From NCBI RefSeq assembly GCF_002900095.1, contig NZ_LLKN01000002.1, positions 558,001 through 622,000 on the forward strand: a DNA stretch of 64,000 nt, in the 5' to 3' direction. Below the pieces are notes generated by a model that had not been told where the DNA came from, did no database searches, and saw nothing but the letters and a program-made list of their open reading frames with translations. Made by a program: the position numbers and the translations under genes. Of the stretch, positions 43,464-52,788 are shown piece by piece. Numbering within the stretch: position 1 is the first letter of the stretch; the number at the start of each line of letters is the position of its first letter. The stretch comes from Salegentibacter mishustinae (GTDB lineage: Bacteria; Bacteroidota; Bacteroidia; Flavobacteriales; Flavobacteriaceae).

Positions 43464-44537
43464 CTACAGGAAGCCAAAGTCATCTATATAGAAAATATAC
43501 TGAGCTTTACCAGTGCCTGAAGATTCCTGAAAGTCTATGCGATTAATTACCGCAGGTGCTCCTCCATTAGGGAAGAATTCCGAAAGCGGAATAACGTATT
43601 TAGTCCATTCTCCGGGAATTAGTTCTACTGTAACCTGTCCTGCAAAATCGTTGATTGCAATATTAACTGAGTCTCCGGGGTCTCCTGTTCCGTACAAGGA
43701 AACTGTGATAGATTCGTATTCATCAAAGGCTATGCTAGGCGATAGGAATGTTAATCCGGCCCACGCTTCTCTAACACTTTTTATAGAATACTGTCCGAGA
43801 GCTTGTTCTTCGGATTGAAGTTCAAAAGTACCTCCCCATTGGCTCATTTCCCAATCTGGATTTAGATCGTCTATGTAAATTGAATAATTAAACCCATAAG
43901 AATCTGATTGTGCGGAAGCCCCCCTTGAAGTTTCTATGTTAATAAATGCCTGTTCAATTCCAGATGGAACGGCAACGGTAACTTCGGTTTCAGTTACTGA
44001 GAGAATTTCGGCTTCTCTTTCTACAAGGTTACCAGCTTCTTCTGTTCCTGATGTGAAAATAACATTGGAAGTTTCAGAAAAATCGCCACCCAAAAGTGTT
44101 ACGGTCTTTATACCTTCTTCCGTAGTGCTCTCCGTAAAATCTGTGATTGTCAATAAAGAAAAATCATATTCTGTAGTACCACTAAGGTTTTCTACCATCA
44201 TAATGTTATCTTGACCAACATAAGGAGCTGTCTCTGGTATTGTAACAAAAGCCAATTCATTTGTGCCCAGGGCCGGATTGAAACCTGCTCGTTCCCCATT
44301 AAAATATATGCCTATTATAGAACTTAGGTTTTCACCTCTTATAATATAGGTGTTTTCTAAAGTACCTTGTGTTACTGGAACATCTTCTCTTGCTTCGCTA
44401 ACACTGGTAATTACAGGCGGCGCATTGTTATTCTCAATATCTGGCGTGTCGAATTCGTCACTACAAGAGGTAACTACTAAAAGTAAGATTAATAGCGTGA
44501 AAGAAAGCGAACCGATTTTTATATTTTTTATATACAT
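43464..44537 (-). CDS. IPT/TIG-domain surface glycan-binding lipoprotein
   Basis: This 357-residue lipoprotein has a signal ending VTSC. Two IPT/TIG-like Ig domains follow (about 40-120, with PVITSVSEARE and IIGIYFNGERAGF; and about 125-215, with KTVTLLGGDFSETSNVIF). A C-terminal beta-sandwich spans about 220-357 (DDLNPDWEMSQWGGTFELQS to YIFYIDDFGFL). This is the usual layout of the surface glycan-binding protein encoded right after susD in Bacteroidota loci. It lies 17 bp from susD and is followed by the FAS1 protein. Confidence 0.88.
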   Translation of the reverse strand: MYIKNIKIGSLSFTLLILLLVVTSCSDEFDTPDIENNNAPPVITSVSEAREDVPVTQGTLENTYIIRGENLSSIIGIYFNGERAGFNPALGTNELAFVTIPETAPYVGQDNIMMVENLSGTTEYDFSLLTITDFTESTTEEGIKTVTLLGGDFSETSNVIFTSGTEEAGNLVEREAEILSVTETEVTVAVPSGIEQAFINIETSRGASAQSDSYGFNYSIYIDDLNPDWEMSQWGGTFELQSEEQALGQYSIKSVREAWAGLTFLSPSIAFDEYESITVSLYGTGDPGDSVNIAINDFAGQVTVELIPGEWTKYVIPLSEFFPNGGAPAVINRIDFQESSGTGKAQYIFYIDDFGFL

Positions 44538-44553
44538 AATTTAGTCTTTAAAA

Positions 44554-46137
44554 TTATTGTTCGTCATCAAAATCATATGGTACCGGTGCCTCAAGTAAAG
44601 CTGGATTATTTTGAGTCTCATTACTTGGGTATGGAAATGTTAAATCTTCCATGTTTGGAGTAAACATTTCAGAAGTTATGGTAGGCGGAGTAGTATCATT
44701 ATTAAAAGTTCCTCGCTCAGTTTGAGCTAAGAAATCTAGAGCGAAATCTGGTCCCCTTCTAACTACATCATACCAAAACTCAAATTCAAAAGCTAGCTCA
44801 ATCCTTCTTTCATGAAAGATATCTTCTATCGTAGGGTTTTCTATATTTTCGAGGCCAGCTCTTCTTCTTACTTTATTTAATGATTCTGTTCCTTCGGCTA
44901 CTGAACCTCCGCCCATCAATGCTGCCTCAGCGTGAATAAGCAAAAGCTCTGCATAACGCATAATATAGGTGTTATTAGGATAACTTTGCATACCACCACC
45001 TCCATTAGTCTCTGCGTTTCCTACTACATATTTCTTAATTCCCACATTAGTTCCCTGGTGATTTACATTTTCGGAAACTGTGTATCCACCATTAAGATCA
45101 GGATAATAAGAACCTGGATCCATTATGGTTGCATAATAACGTTCGTCTTCTTCCTGATCCTCATAAGCTTCCTGTAAATCTATTGATGGGCCTATTGCTG
45201 AGTAACCATCGGAAAAACCAGTAATTCCTGCCTGTGCAAAAAGGGACTGCAATCCGTTTCCTTCTGAATATTGGCCTGAGGTAGACCATTGAAGTGCGAA
45301 AATTGATTCTGGATTATTATCATTTGCTGTTAAGAATAAATCATAATAACTTCCCGTTGGATCACCATCCTCTGCATCACCTCCGTATAATTTGAATTCG
45401 CCAGAGTTTATTACTTCATTTGCTAACCTATAGGCTTCGGAATAATTTTCTTCATAAAGATAAATTTTGGCTAACATTGCTTTAGCCGAACCACTTGAAA
45501 CACGGGCATTATTTTCATAATTGGCGCCCCTTGTTTTTTCATCCAAGTTTTCAATGGCGAATTGGTAATCCCTTTTTATAAACTCATATACATCTTCAAC
45601 AGGATTACGAGGTACTACCGGCTCCAGGACATACTCATTGTTGTCTGCAATAATAGGAACGGAACCAAAGATTCTTACCAAGTAAAAGTATGCCGTGGCT
45701 CGTATAAAACGTGCTTCTCCGAGTGCATTATTAACTACATCCTGCGAAACATCTTGACTTACCGCATCCGGCAACGTATTAATTAGAGTATTTGATTGTC
45801 CAATTACTGCATATAATGACTCCCACGATTGAGTAAGGGTGCCGTGTTCTCCTGTTATGGCAAAATTGCCAAAATCTGAGTTTCTGGCATCCCAGGTACG
45901 ACCATTTCCTGAACTTAACTCTCCAATGGCCCAGGCTACATTTGTGATAAAATTAAACCATGGTTTGGAATATAAATGATTTGTAGAATTTGTTACCTGA
46001 TCCTCTGTATTATAAAAGGTATCTGCACTATACGAATCTTCTGGTGGCCGATCGAGGAATTCTTCACTACAAGCGGTGAATAATATAATTGCGGAAAAAA
46101 GTACAGTTAATTTTTTATTTATAAGGTTCTTCATCAT
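44554..46137 (-). CDS. SusD/RagB-family outer-membrane glycan-binding lipoprotein (second pair)
   Basis: The ATG at 46137 is preferred over a TTG two codons upstream. The 527-residue protein has a lipobox FTAC and SusD blocks: EARFIRATAYFYLVRIFGSV, SSGSAKAMLAKIYLYEENYS, YIMRYAELLLIHAEAAL and RIELAFEFEFWYDVVRRG. It caps the SusC partner encoded 8 bp upstream. Together with the IPT and FAS1 lipoproteins and GH27 it forms the galactomannan-binding part of the operon. Confidence 0.94.
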   Translation of the reverse strand: MMKNLINKKLTVLFSAIILFTACSEEFLDRPPEDSYSADTFYNTEDQVTNSTNHLYSKPWFNFITNVAWAIGELSSGNGRTWDARNSDFGNFAITGEHGTLTQSWESLYAVIGQSNTLINTLPDAVSQDVSQDVVNNALGEARFIRATAYFYLVRIFGSVPIIADNNEYVLEPVVPRNPVEDVYEFIKRDYQFAIENLDEKTRGANYENNARVSSGSAKAMLAKIYLYEENYSEAYRLANEVINSGEFKLYGGDAEDGDPTGSYYDLFLTANDNNPESIFALQWSTSGQYSEGNGLQSLFAQAGITGFSDGYSAIGPSIDLQEAYEDQEEDERYYATIMDPGSYYPDLNGGYTVSENVNHQGTNVGIKKYVVGNAETNGGGGMQSYPNNTYIMRYAELLLIHAEAALMGGGSVAEGTESLNKVRRRAGLENIENPTIEDIFHERRIELAFEFEFWYDVVRRGPDFALDFLAQTERGTFNNDTTPPTITSEMFTPNMEDLTFPYPSNETQNNPALLEAPVPYDFDDEQ

Positions 46138-46145
46138 CTTCAATT

Positions 46146-49100
46146 TTATAATTCAACATTTAATCCAAGGGTATATGTCCTTGGCGATGGATAACGCCCG
46201 TTGTCTAATCCCTGCAACAAGGCATTTTGATTATAGGCGCCAACTTCGGGATCGTAACCAGAGTAATTTGTAAAGGTGTATAGGTTTTGGACACTACCGT
46301 AAATTTTAAGGTTGTTTAGCCCTATTTTTTCTGCGAAATTTGAAGATAAATTGTAGCCCAGGGTTATATTTTGAACCCTTAAATAGGAGCCGTCTTCAAT
46401 ATATCGATCAGAAATATTGATGTTAGGGGTATCATTCCTGGCCAAACGCGGCGCAGAAGCATCTGGGTTATCTATAGACCAATAATCCAAAACAGAAGGA
46501 GATTGGTTTACATAGTAGAGGTTTGCGGCGGTTAAAGTCCTATCTACTGCGTTAAAAATATCATTTCCATAAGATCCCTGCAGAAAAACAGAAAGGTCAA
46601 AATTGTTATAAGAAAGGCTATTCTGGAAACCAAAAGTGAAATCTGGGTGCGGGTTACCTATAACGGTACGGTCATCATTATCTATTACCCCATCGTTATT
46701 GATATCCTTGTACTTTATATCCCCCAACCAGGTGGTCCCAAAAAGGGCATCTTCGAATGGTCTTCCAAATTGTACAGCAGCACCTTCAAAATCTTCAGTA
46801 GTCCTAAATAATCCCTCTACCTGGTAGCCGTAAAACATACCTACAGGATCACCAACCCTGGTTAGCGTAATGTTTTGGTTGGAATCGTTAAGGCTTATAT
46901 CCCCATTTATTGTTAAATCTCCTAGCAATTCGTTTACTTCATTCTTATAATGAGAGAACGTAAGGGTGGAATTCCATTGCAATGCTGCTTCAGGAGCGGT
47001 ACTGTAGGCAATTGTAAGGTCAAGACCTCTGTTTACCATCTCTCCAAGGTTTACCCATGGAGCTGTAATCGCCCCGGGGGAATTTCCGCCGGTAATAAAA
47101 TCTGTTACTGCTAGTTGATAAAGAAAGTCACGAGAAACCTTATTATAGACTTCTACAGTAGTATTTAATCTTTGATCAAAAAGGGAGAAATCTAAACCTA
47201 AGTTAGTTTGTGTAGAGGATTCCCAAGTAAGCCCCGGATTCTCAAAATTAGCGAATTCAAATCCAGTGCCAAGACCTGTATTAATTGTATTTAACCTAAC
47301 GCCGTAAGCAAAATTAGGGATAGCCTGGTTTCCTACTTCTCCGTAACCTCCATAAAGACGGATGTTTTGAATGGCATCAAAATCTTGCATGAAATCTTCG
47401 TTGGATAATCTCCAAGAAGCTGAAATGGAAGGGAAATATCCCCATCTGTTTCCTTCGGCAAATTTTGAGGAGCCGTCAGCACGTAGGGACGCAGTAACAT
47501 TGTATTTATTATTAAATGAATAAATAAAGCGCGTGAAATAAGACTCCAAAGCCGAACTTCCGCGGTATTGATCTGTAAAATCGTTAGCATTACCTGTTCC
47601 TAAGACCGGCATTTCATTACCTACAAAATTCCCGTCCTGGGCGATAACACCTTCCCATTTAGATTCCTGAACTTCCTGCCCGAACAATGCGGTGATATCA
47701 TGATTATCTCCAAAGGTATTGTTATAGGTAAGTAGGTTTTTAATGATCCAGAAATCATTATTTTCCCTTCTTACATTTAATTGATTCTCTCCACGATTCA
47801 AAGCTCCGTAGGTAAATGTTGGTTGAAACCTATCGCTTATATTATTGCCGAAATCTCCACCAAATTCCGTTCTGAAGGTCAGGTTTTCGTGAAAGGTGAA
47901 TTCTGCGAAGAGGTTACCAAAAAAGCGGTTTCTAGTAAGGGTGTTATCTATGTTTAATGCTTCTGCTATTGGGTTTCTTATACCGTAGGCGATTTCCTGT
48001 TCTGTAACCGGTCCAGCAAACGAACCATCAGGATTATAAACTGCAGTGGCAGGATTGTTTAAAAGGGAAAGCGAAATAATACCATTACTTGCATTATTCA
48101 AAGTAATTTGATCGTTCGTGCGGCTACCTGTTAAAGTAATTCCTGTTTTGATCCAGTCGTTTACGGTAGCATTTACATTAGCTCGAACCGTTGTTCTATC
48201 AAATGAGGATCCAATCACTGTTCCTTCCTGATCAGTATGGGAGGCTGATAGGAAATAATTGATATTTTCTGATCCTCCGGAAAATGAAAGCTCGTGATTC
48301 ATCTGAAATGCATTATCAAATATCTCTGCCTGCCAATCGGTTCCCGGGCCCAATAAATCTGGATTTAAAAACTCAATCTGTTCATCCAAACCGTAGATTG
48401 CCCCAATAGTATTTTGTAGTGTAGCATACTCCTGGAGGTTCATCACGTCTATTTTATTTGTAGGTTCCTGAACTCCAACATAAGTGTTGTAGGTAAGTCT
48501 TCCCTGCCCTTTTTTCCCTTTTTTAGTTGTAATTATAACCACCCCGTTTGAACCTCTGGAGCCGTATATTGCAGTGGCAGAGGCATCTTTTAAAATGTTA
48601 ATAGATTCAATATCATTAGGGTTTATAGAAGCCAGGGGGCTGACATCTGTTGCTCCGGTTCCTGCTCCAATACCACCATCAGCTGTTGAACGCCCGCTTG
48701 TAGCAATATTCCTGGAATCTCCAGATACAGGTACGCCGTCTATAATATATAGAGGTTCACTTGAACCCGTAATGGTATTTACACCCCTAATTTTTACGGA
48801 AACTGCGCTACCTGGCTGCCCGGAATTTCGTGTAACCATTACACCGGCTGCTTTTCCCTGCATAAGTTGATCCACTCCAACTTGCGGAATATTTTTAATG
48901 GCTTCCGCATCAATCCTGGAGACCGAACCACTAATTTCCTCTTTTAATTGAGAGCCATAACCTATAACCAGAACTTCATCCAGACTCTCAGAATCTTCGC
49001 TTAGAGTAACACTTAATTGTTCCCCACCAGCAACTTCAACCTCTTTGCTTATAAAACCAATAAAGCTAAAAACTAAAGTGGCACTTTCACCGGTATTAAT

Positions 49101-49316
49101 TTCAAAATTACCGTCAAAGTCTGTGGTGGTCCCGTTACTAGTATTTTTTACTAAAACGTTTACGCCTAATAATGGCATACCGTTTTCATCGGTAACTGTT
49201 CCGCTTACTGTTTCTTGTGCTTGAATTTGTTGAAATGAGACCCCAAGAAAAAAGATTAAAAAAAGAGGAGGGTATTTTATGAAACCACTCCATCGTTTTA
49301 GTAGAATTTTGTACAT
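46146..49316 (-). CDS. SusC/RagA-family TonB-dependent outer-membrane transporter (second pair)
   Basis: This 1056-residue protein has a signal peptide (ending IQAQ), the regulatory-like domain VSGTVTDENGMPLLGVNVLV, and plug motifs DQLMQGKAAGVMVTRNSGQP, IRGVNTITGSSEPLYIIDG and AIYGSRGSNGVVIITTKKGK. The barrel ends TLGLNVEL. It heads the operon SusC - SusD - IPT protein - FAS1 protein - GH27. It differs clearly from the first SusC, so the two pairs probably import different oligosaccharides. Confidence 0.95.
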   Translation of the reverse strand: MYKILLKRWSGFIKYPPLFLIFFLGVSFQQIQAQETVSGTVTDENGMPLLGVNVLVKNTSNGTTTDFDGNFEINTGESATLVFSFIGFISKEVEVAGGEQLSVTLSEDSESLDEVLVIGYGSQLKEEISGSVSRIDAEAIKNIPQVGVDQLMQGKAAGVMVTRNSGQPGSAVSVKIRGVNTITGSSEPLYIIDGVPVSGDSRNIATSGRSTADGGIGAGTGATDVSPLASINPNDIESINILKDASATAIYGSRGSNGVVIITTKKGKKGQGRLTYNTYVGVQEPTNKIDVMNLQEYATLQNTIGAIYGLDEQIEFLNPDLLGPGTDWQAEIFDNAFQMNHELSFSGGSENINYFLSASHTDQEGTVIGSSFDRTTVRANVNATVNDWIKTGITLTGSRTNDQITLNNASNGIISLSLLNNPATAVYNPDGSFAGPVTEQEIAYGIRNPIAEALNIDNTLTRNRFFGNLFAEFTFHENLTFRTEFGGDFGNNISDRFQPTFTYGALNRGENQLNVRRENNDFWIIKNLLTYNNTFGDNHDITALFGQEVQESKWEGVIAQDGNFVGNEMPVLGTGNANDFTDQYRGSSALESYFTRFIYSFNNKYNVTASLRADGSSKFAEGNRWGYFPSISASWRLSNEDFMQDFDAIQNIRLYGGYGEVGNQAIPNFAYGVRLNTINTGLGTGFEFANFENPGLTWESSTQTNLGLDFSLFDQRLNTTVEVYNKVSRDFLYQLAVTDFITGGNSPGAITAPWVNLGEMVNRGLDLTIAYSTAPEAALQWNSTLTFSHYKNEVNELLGDLTINGDISLNDSNQNITLTRVGDPVGMFYGYQVEGLFRTTEDFEGAAVQFGRPFEDALFGTTWLGDIKYKDINNDGVIDNDDRTVIGNPHPDFTFGFQNSLSYNNFDLSVFLQGSYGNDIFNAVDRTLTAANLYYVNQSPSVLDYWSIDNPDASAPRLARNDTPNINISDRYIEDGSYLRVQNITLGYNLSSNFAEKIGLNNLKIYGSVQNLYTFTNYSGYDPEVGAYNQNALLQGLDNGRYPSPRTYTLGLNVEL

Positions 49317-49589
49317 AAAGACTATTGTTTGAATATTGTTTAAACAATTAAGGTTTTAGAGATTTTGATAGACTTGTATTGAGGCATCTATAAAATCAGA
49401 CCTAATTTTTTAGCATACTCAAAAATAGCTTAAAAGTTAAGTTAGTGTTAATATTATTTTATCATTTGCTAATAATATTTTTCCATTTATTATGAATGTG
49501 CAAAGGAAACCGATTCAAAATTTTGTTATTAATAATTCGAAACAATTAAATTGCTAAAATCTAATTACAATTTCTTAAAAATTGAACTA

Positions 49590-50558
49590 TTAATGATCGG
49601 TTGTAGTAAGTATAGTTCTAATGAAAGCACCAGACTCTGACCAGGATTCTTTTTTCCCAATATCTTTTGGAAGGGAGTTAGGTTTTAAAGCGGCAGAGGC
49701 TTCATCTTTATCGGCGATAGACCAGTTACACCAAGATATGTTATATCTATCCATAAAATCGAACCATTTCTGGGTATTTTCTTTATAGACTTTACCATCT
49801 CCATTTGCTTCTGTTGTGCCAAATTCAGTCACAAAAATGGGCAATCCTGCTTTTATTGCCTTTTCTGCTTTGAGCATCAATTCTTTCTGATGTGTACCAG
49901 CATAAAAATGAAGGGTATATGCAATATTATCTTCCTTTATTGGGTTCTTTGCGGCTAAGTCTACATCCTGCGACCAGTTTGGTGTGCCACAAACGATAAT
50001 ATTGTTTTTGTCAAATTTTCTAATCTCCTTTATGATTTCTGTGTGATAAGGTTTTAAAACCTCATTCCAGGAAACATCCAAAGGTTCATTATATAGTTCG
50101 TAGATTATATTAGGGTGATTTGCATATTTTTTTGCAGTTTCTTTAAAAAACCGCTTTGCTTCGTCTAAATGGTTTTCGGCATTATGGTCGTGCCAGTCTA
50201 CAATAACATAAAGGCCTAATACAATAGCAGCATCAATTACGCGGTAGACTTTCTGTTTTTCCTGTTCTGGGTTTTTTAAAAAACCTTCATGTTCTATCCC
50301 CATTGCTGCTCTTACTACATTTATTCCCCAGTCTTCTTTCAGATTTTTTATAGTTTCATAATTATAATATTGAGGCTGCCATTGGCTCCAAAATAAAGAC
50401 ATTCCTTTAAGTTGTATGACTACGTCCTTCTCGTTAAGAAGCCGTGTGCCTTCAATTTTTAGCTGGCCGTTGAGCTTAACTGGGGACTGGTCTTGTTGTG
50501 CCTGAAGACTGCTAAAGATTAGAATAGCACAGAGGAAAAAGATGATTTTCTTTGTCAT
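49590..50558 (-). CDS. GH5-family endo-beta-glucanase/mannanase
   Basis: This 322-residue secreted enzyme has a signal peptide (ending LQAQ) and a GH5 TIM barrel: VVIQLKGMSLFWSQWQPQYY, VIVDWHDHNAENH, the acid/base Glu in IIYELYNEPLDVSW, YTLHFYAGTHQ, and the nucleophile Glu in IFVTEFGTTEANG. The arrangement is closest to the GH5_2 cellulase type, so cleavage of glucosyl links in glucomannan is likely; mannanase activity is an alternative. It begins 13 bp after the AraC gene and precedes susC with a 273-bp gap. Confidence 0.9.
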   Translation of the reverse strand: MTKKIIFFLCAILIFSSLQAQQDQSPVKLNGQLKIEGTRLLNEKDVVIQLKGMSLFWSQWQPQYYNYETIKNLKEDWGINVVRAAMGIEHEGFLKNPEQEKQKVYRVIDAAIVLGLYVIVDWHDHNAENHLDEAKRFFKETAKKYANHPNIIYELYNEPLDVSWNEVLKPYHTEIIKEIRKFDKNNIIVCGTPNWSQDVDLAAKNPIKEDNIAYTLHFYAGTHQKELMLKAEKAIKAGLPIFVTEFGTTEANGDGKVYKENTQKWFDFMDRYNISWCNWSIADKDEASAALKPNSLPKDIGKKESWSESGAFIRTILTTTDH

Positions 50559-50570
50559 TTTATTTATAGT

Positions 50571-51443
50571 TTAGAGGACTCTTTTTATTCCACGGAATTC
50601 TTCCCGGTACTGGCTTGGTGTACAATTTTTATTTTTTTTAAAGACCCGGTTAAAATTTGCAATGTTATTGAATCCGCATTTAAAAGCAATTTCTGCAACG
50701 CTAAGCTCCTTTTCTATTAACCACCTAGCTGCATAGCCTATTCTGGTATCATTTACATATTCAATAAAAGTTTTTCCAGTTCTTTTTTTAATAAAGCGAT
50801 TGAAAGATACCTGGCTCATATTTACCAATTCAGAAATTTCAGCGAGGGAGATTTTATTATGATAATTTTCCTGAACATAATCGTAAATAATCCTTATCTG
50901 CTCACTATTTTCAAAATCTTTGTTATTAGAAGTATATGTGGATAAGAGACGTTGATTTCTAGAAGTAGCTAAATCGTGCAAAATAGAAATCAGCTCGAGA
51001 AAGTAATCAATACTATCAATTTTAGATAGCTGAAGAATTTTAGGTTTAATTTCATTCGCGATTTTTTCTGAAAATAAAATGCCGTGAGCAGATCTTTCAA
51101 ACATATCCTTAATAGGCTTCATAATTCTTCGGCTCAACAACCTATTATCAAATAAGTCATCGTGAAACTGAATAGTAATTTCGTGAATTTTGTCATTGGT
51201 GCAATTATAAAGTTCCCAGCCGTGTTGAAGGTTGGGGCCTACCAGTACTAATTCTATGTTTTCAATTTCCTCAAGACTGTCACCGATAACTCTTCTAACT
51301 CCTCTGCCATTCAAAATAAAATTTAGCTCATATTCGGGATGAAAATGAATGGGAAAGTCAAAATCATCTTTAATTCGGTCGAAAACAAGAAAACTATCTT
51401 CTGGAGCTAAAGGTGTGATTTCTCGATGAACATCTCTTGTCAT
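50571..51443 (-). CDS. AraC-family transcriptional regulator with cupin sensor domain
   Basis: The ATG at 51443 (MTRDVHREI) gives 290 residues; an upstream TTG at 51491 would add 16. The N-terminal half is a cupin (DFPIHFHPEYELNFILNGRG, GPNLQHGWEL). The C-terminal half has two HTH motifs of the AraC type: KISLAEISELVNMSQVSFNR and LSVAEIAFKCGFNNIANFNR, ending NCTPSQYREEF. It is divergent from the GH26-symporter-GH130-epimerase operon and upstream of GH5, so it is the likely mannan-responsive activator of this locus. Confidence 0.9.
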   Translation of the reverse strand: MTRDVHREITPLAPEDSFLVFDRIKDDFDFPIHFHPEYELNFILNGRGVRRVIGDSLEEIENIELVLVGPNLQHGWELYNCTNDKIHEITIQFHDDLFDNRLLSRRIMKPIKDMFERSAHGILFSEKIANEIKPKILQLSKIDSIDYFLELISILHDLATSRNQRLLSTYTSNNKDFENSEQIRIIYDYVQENYHNKISLAEISELVNMSQVSFNRFIKKRTGKTFIEYVNDTRIGYAARWLIEKELSVAEIAFKCGFNNIANFNRVFKKNKNCTPSQYREEFRGIKRVL

Positions 51444-51482
51444 AAATTTGATTTTGTTAGAATTGGAAAAAATTTCATCATT

Positions 51483-51629
51483 AAATGACAAAATCCTATT
51501 AATTTGATATTAACAATCGCGCTATTTTTGATTTTTAATAATTAATAGCTGCTTCAAAATAGTTTTTAATAAAAAACTGAGGTTAAATATAAAATAACAT
51601 TTTTTTAATAATAAAATATTTTGTCATTT
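51483..51629. promoter_or_regulatory. Divergent control region with inverted 12-bp motif
   Basis: ATTTTGTCATTT occurs at 51618-51629 on the plus strand and in inverted form (AAATGACAAAAT) at 51483-51494. Each copy lies near the start of one of the two divergent genes. A regulator site or shared promoter motif is possible. Confidence 0.45.
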
Positions 51630-51653
51630 TTCTTGCCTTTAAATTAAATCCTA

Positions 51654-52775
51654 ATGAAGAAAATTTTCATATCAGTAATACTTATTCTTCTCTATTTGAG
51701 TGTAATTAGTTGCGGAAGCTCCTCAAACCTTGATTTAAGCAATATTAATACTGCAAATGAAAAAGCCACGATAGGAACCAAAATTCTCTACAAAAAAATA
51801 GAGGAAATTTCGAAGCAAGGAATAGCTTTTGGTCACGAAGATGCAACGGCCTACGGTGTGGGTTGGAAAGATGATGGCGGGAAAATACAAAGCGATGTAG
51901 AAAAAGTAACCGGTAAATTTCCAGCGGTACACGGCTTTGATGTAGGACATATTGAATTAGGACGATCACACAATTTAGATACAGTTTCTTTTGAATTAAT
52001 GAAAAACCATATTAAGAAAATTCATAAAGAAGGGGGTATGATTACCATAAGTTGGCATCTTAATAATCCGCTTTCTGGGGGTAGTTCATGGGACTCAATT
52101 CCAGCTGTAGCATCGATTCTAGAGGGTGGAAACCAAAGAAAAAAATATGAATTATGGATAGGGAGACTTTCCAGTTTTTTAAAATCGCTTCAAGATGAAA
52201 AAGGGGACTATATACCTATAGTTTTTCGACCTTTTCACGAAATGAATGGTTCTTGGTTTTGGTGGGGAGGAGAGAATACTACACCAAAAGCTTACAAGCA
52301 ATTATGGAAGGAAACTTATAGTCTTCTAAAGAAACAAAAGGTTAACAATTTATTATTCGCATTTTCACCAAACACTCTGAGTTCAAAGGAAGAATTTGAT
52401 ACGTACTATCCGGGAGACGATTTTGTTGATATTATAGGTGTAGATGTTTATAATCACGATGGAGATGAAGCTTTTACTAAAAGTTTAATTTCCAACATTG
52501 AGATACTAAAAAATAAAGCACGAAATTCAAACAAGCCTTATGCGCTAACCGAAACTGGTAATACTAAATTCGGCGAAAACCCAAAATGGTGGACAGAAGC
52601 TTTGTATCCAGGAATTGAAGGCACAGGAATATCTTGGGTACTAGTATGGAGAAATGCGCGCCCCAATCATTTTTTTGCTTCATTTAAAGAAGATGTTGCT
52701 AAAGAGGATTTTAAAGATTTCGAGGAATTGAAAGAAATATTATTTCTACCTGAAGTTAAAAAAATCGATTACTAA
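51654..52775 (+). CDS. GH26 beta-mannanase lipoprotein (second copy)
   Basis: This 373-residue lipoprotein (signal ending SVISC) has a GH26 domain with acid/base Glu in IVFRPFHEMNGSWFWWGG and nucleophile Glu in YALTETGNTKFG. It also has TISWHLNNPLSGG and GDDFVDIIGVDVYNHDG. It would be held at the outer membrane and release mannobiose or short mannan chains. It leads the plus-strand operon with symporter, GH130, epimerase and a third GH26, the gene order known from the Bacteroides fragilis mannan pathway. Confidence 0.93.
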   Translation: MKKIFISVILILLYLSVISCGSSSNLDLSNINTANEKATIGTKILYKKIEEISKQGIAFGHEDATAYGVGWKDDGGKIQSDVEKVTGKFPAVHGFDVGHIELGRSHNLDTVSFELMKNHIKKIHKEGGMITISWHLNNPLSGGSSWDSIPAVASILEGGNQRKKYELWIGRLSSFLKSLQDEKGDYIPIVFRPFHEMNGSWFWWGGENTTPKAYKQLWKETYSLLKKQKVNNLLFAFSPNTLSSKEEFDTYYPGDDFVDIIGVDVYNHDGDEAFTKSLISNIEILKNKARNSNKPYALTETGNTKFGENPKWWTEALYPGIEGTGISWVLVWRNARPNHFFASFKEDVAKEDFKDFEELKEILFLPEVKKIDY

Positions 52776-52788
52776 TAAAAAATAAAGA

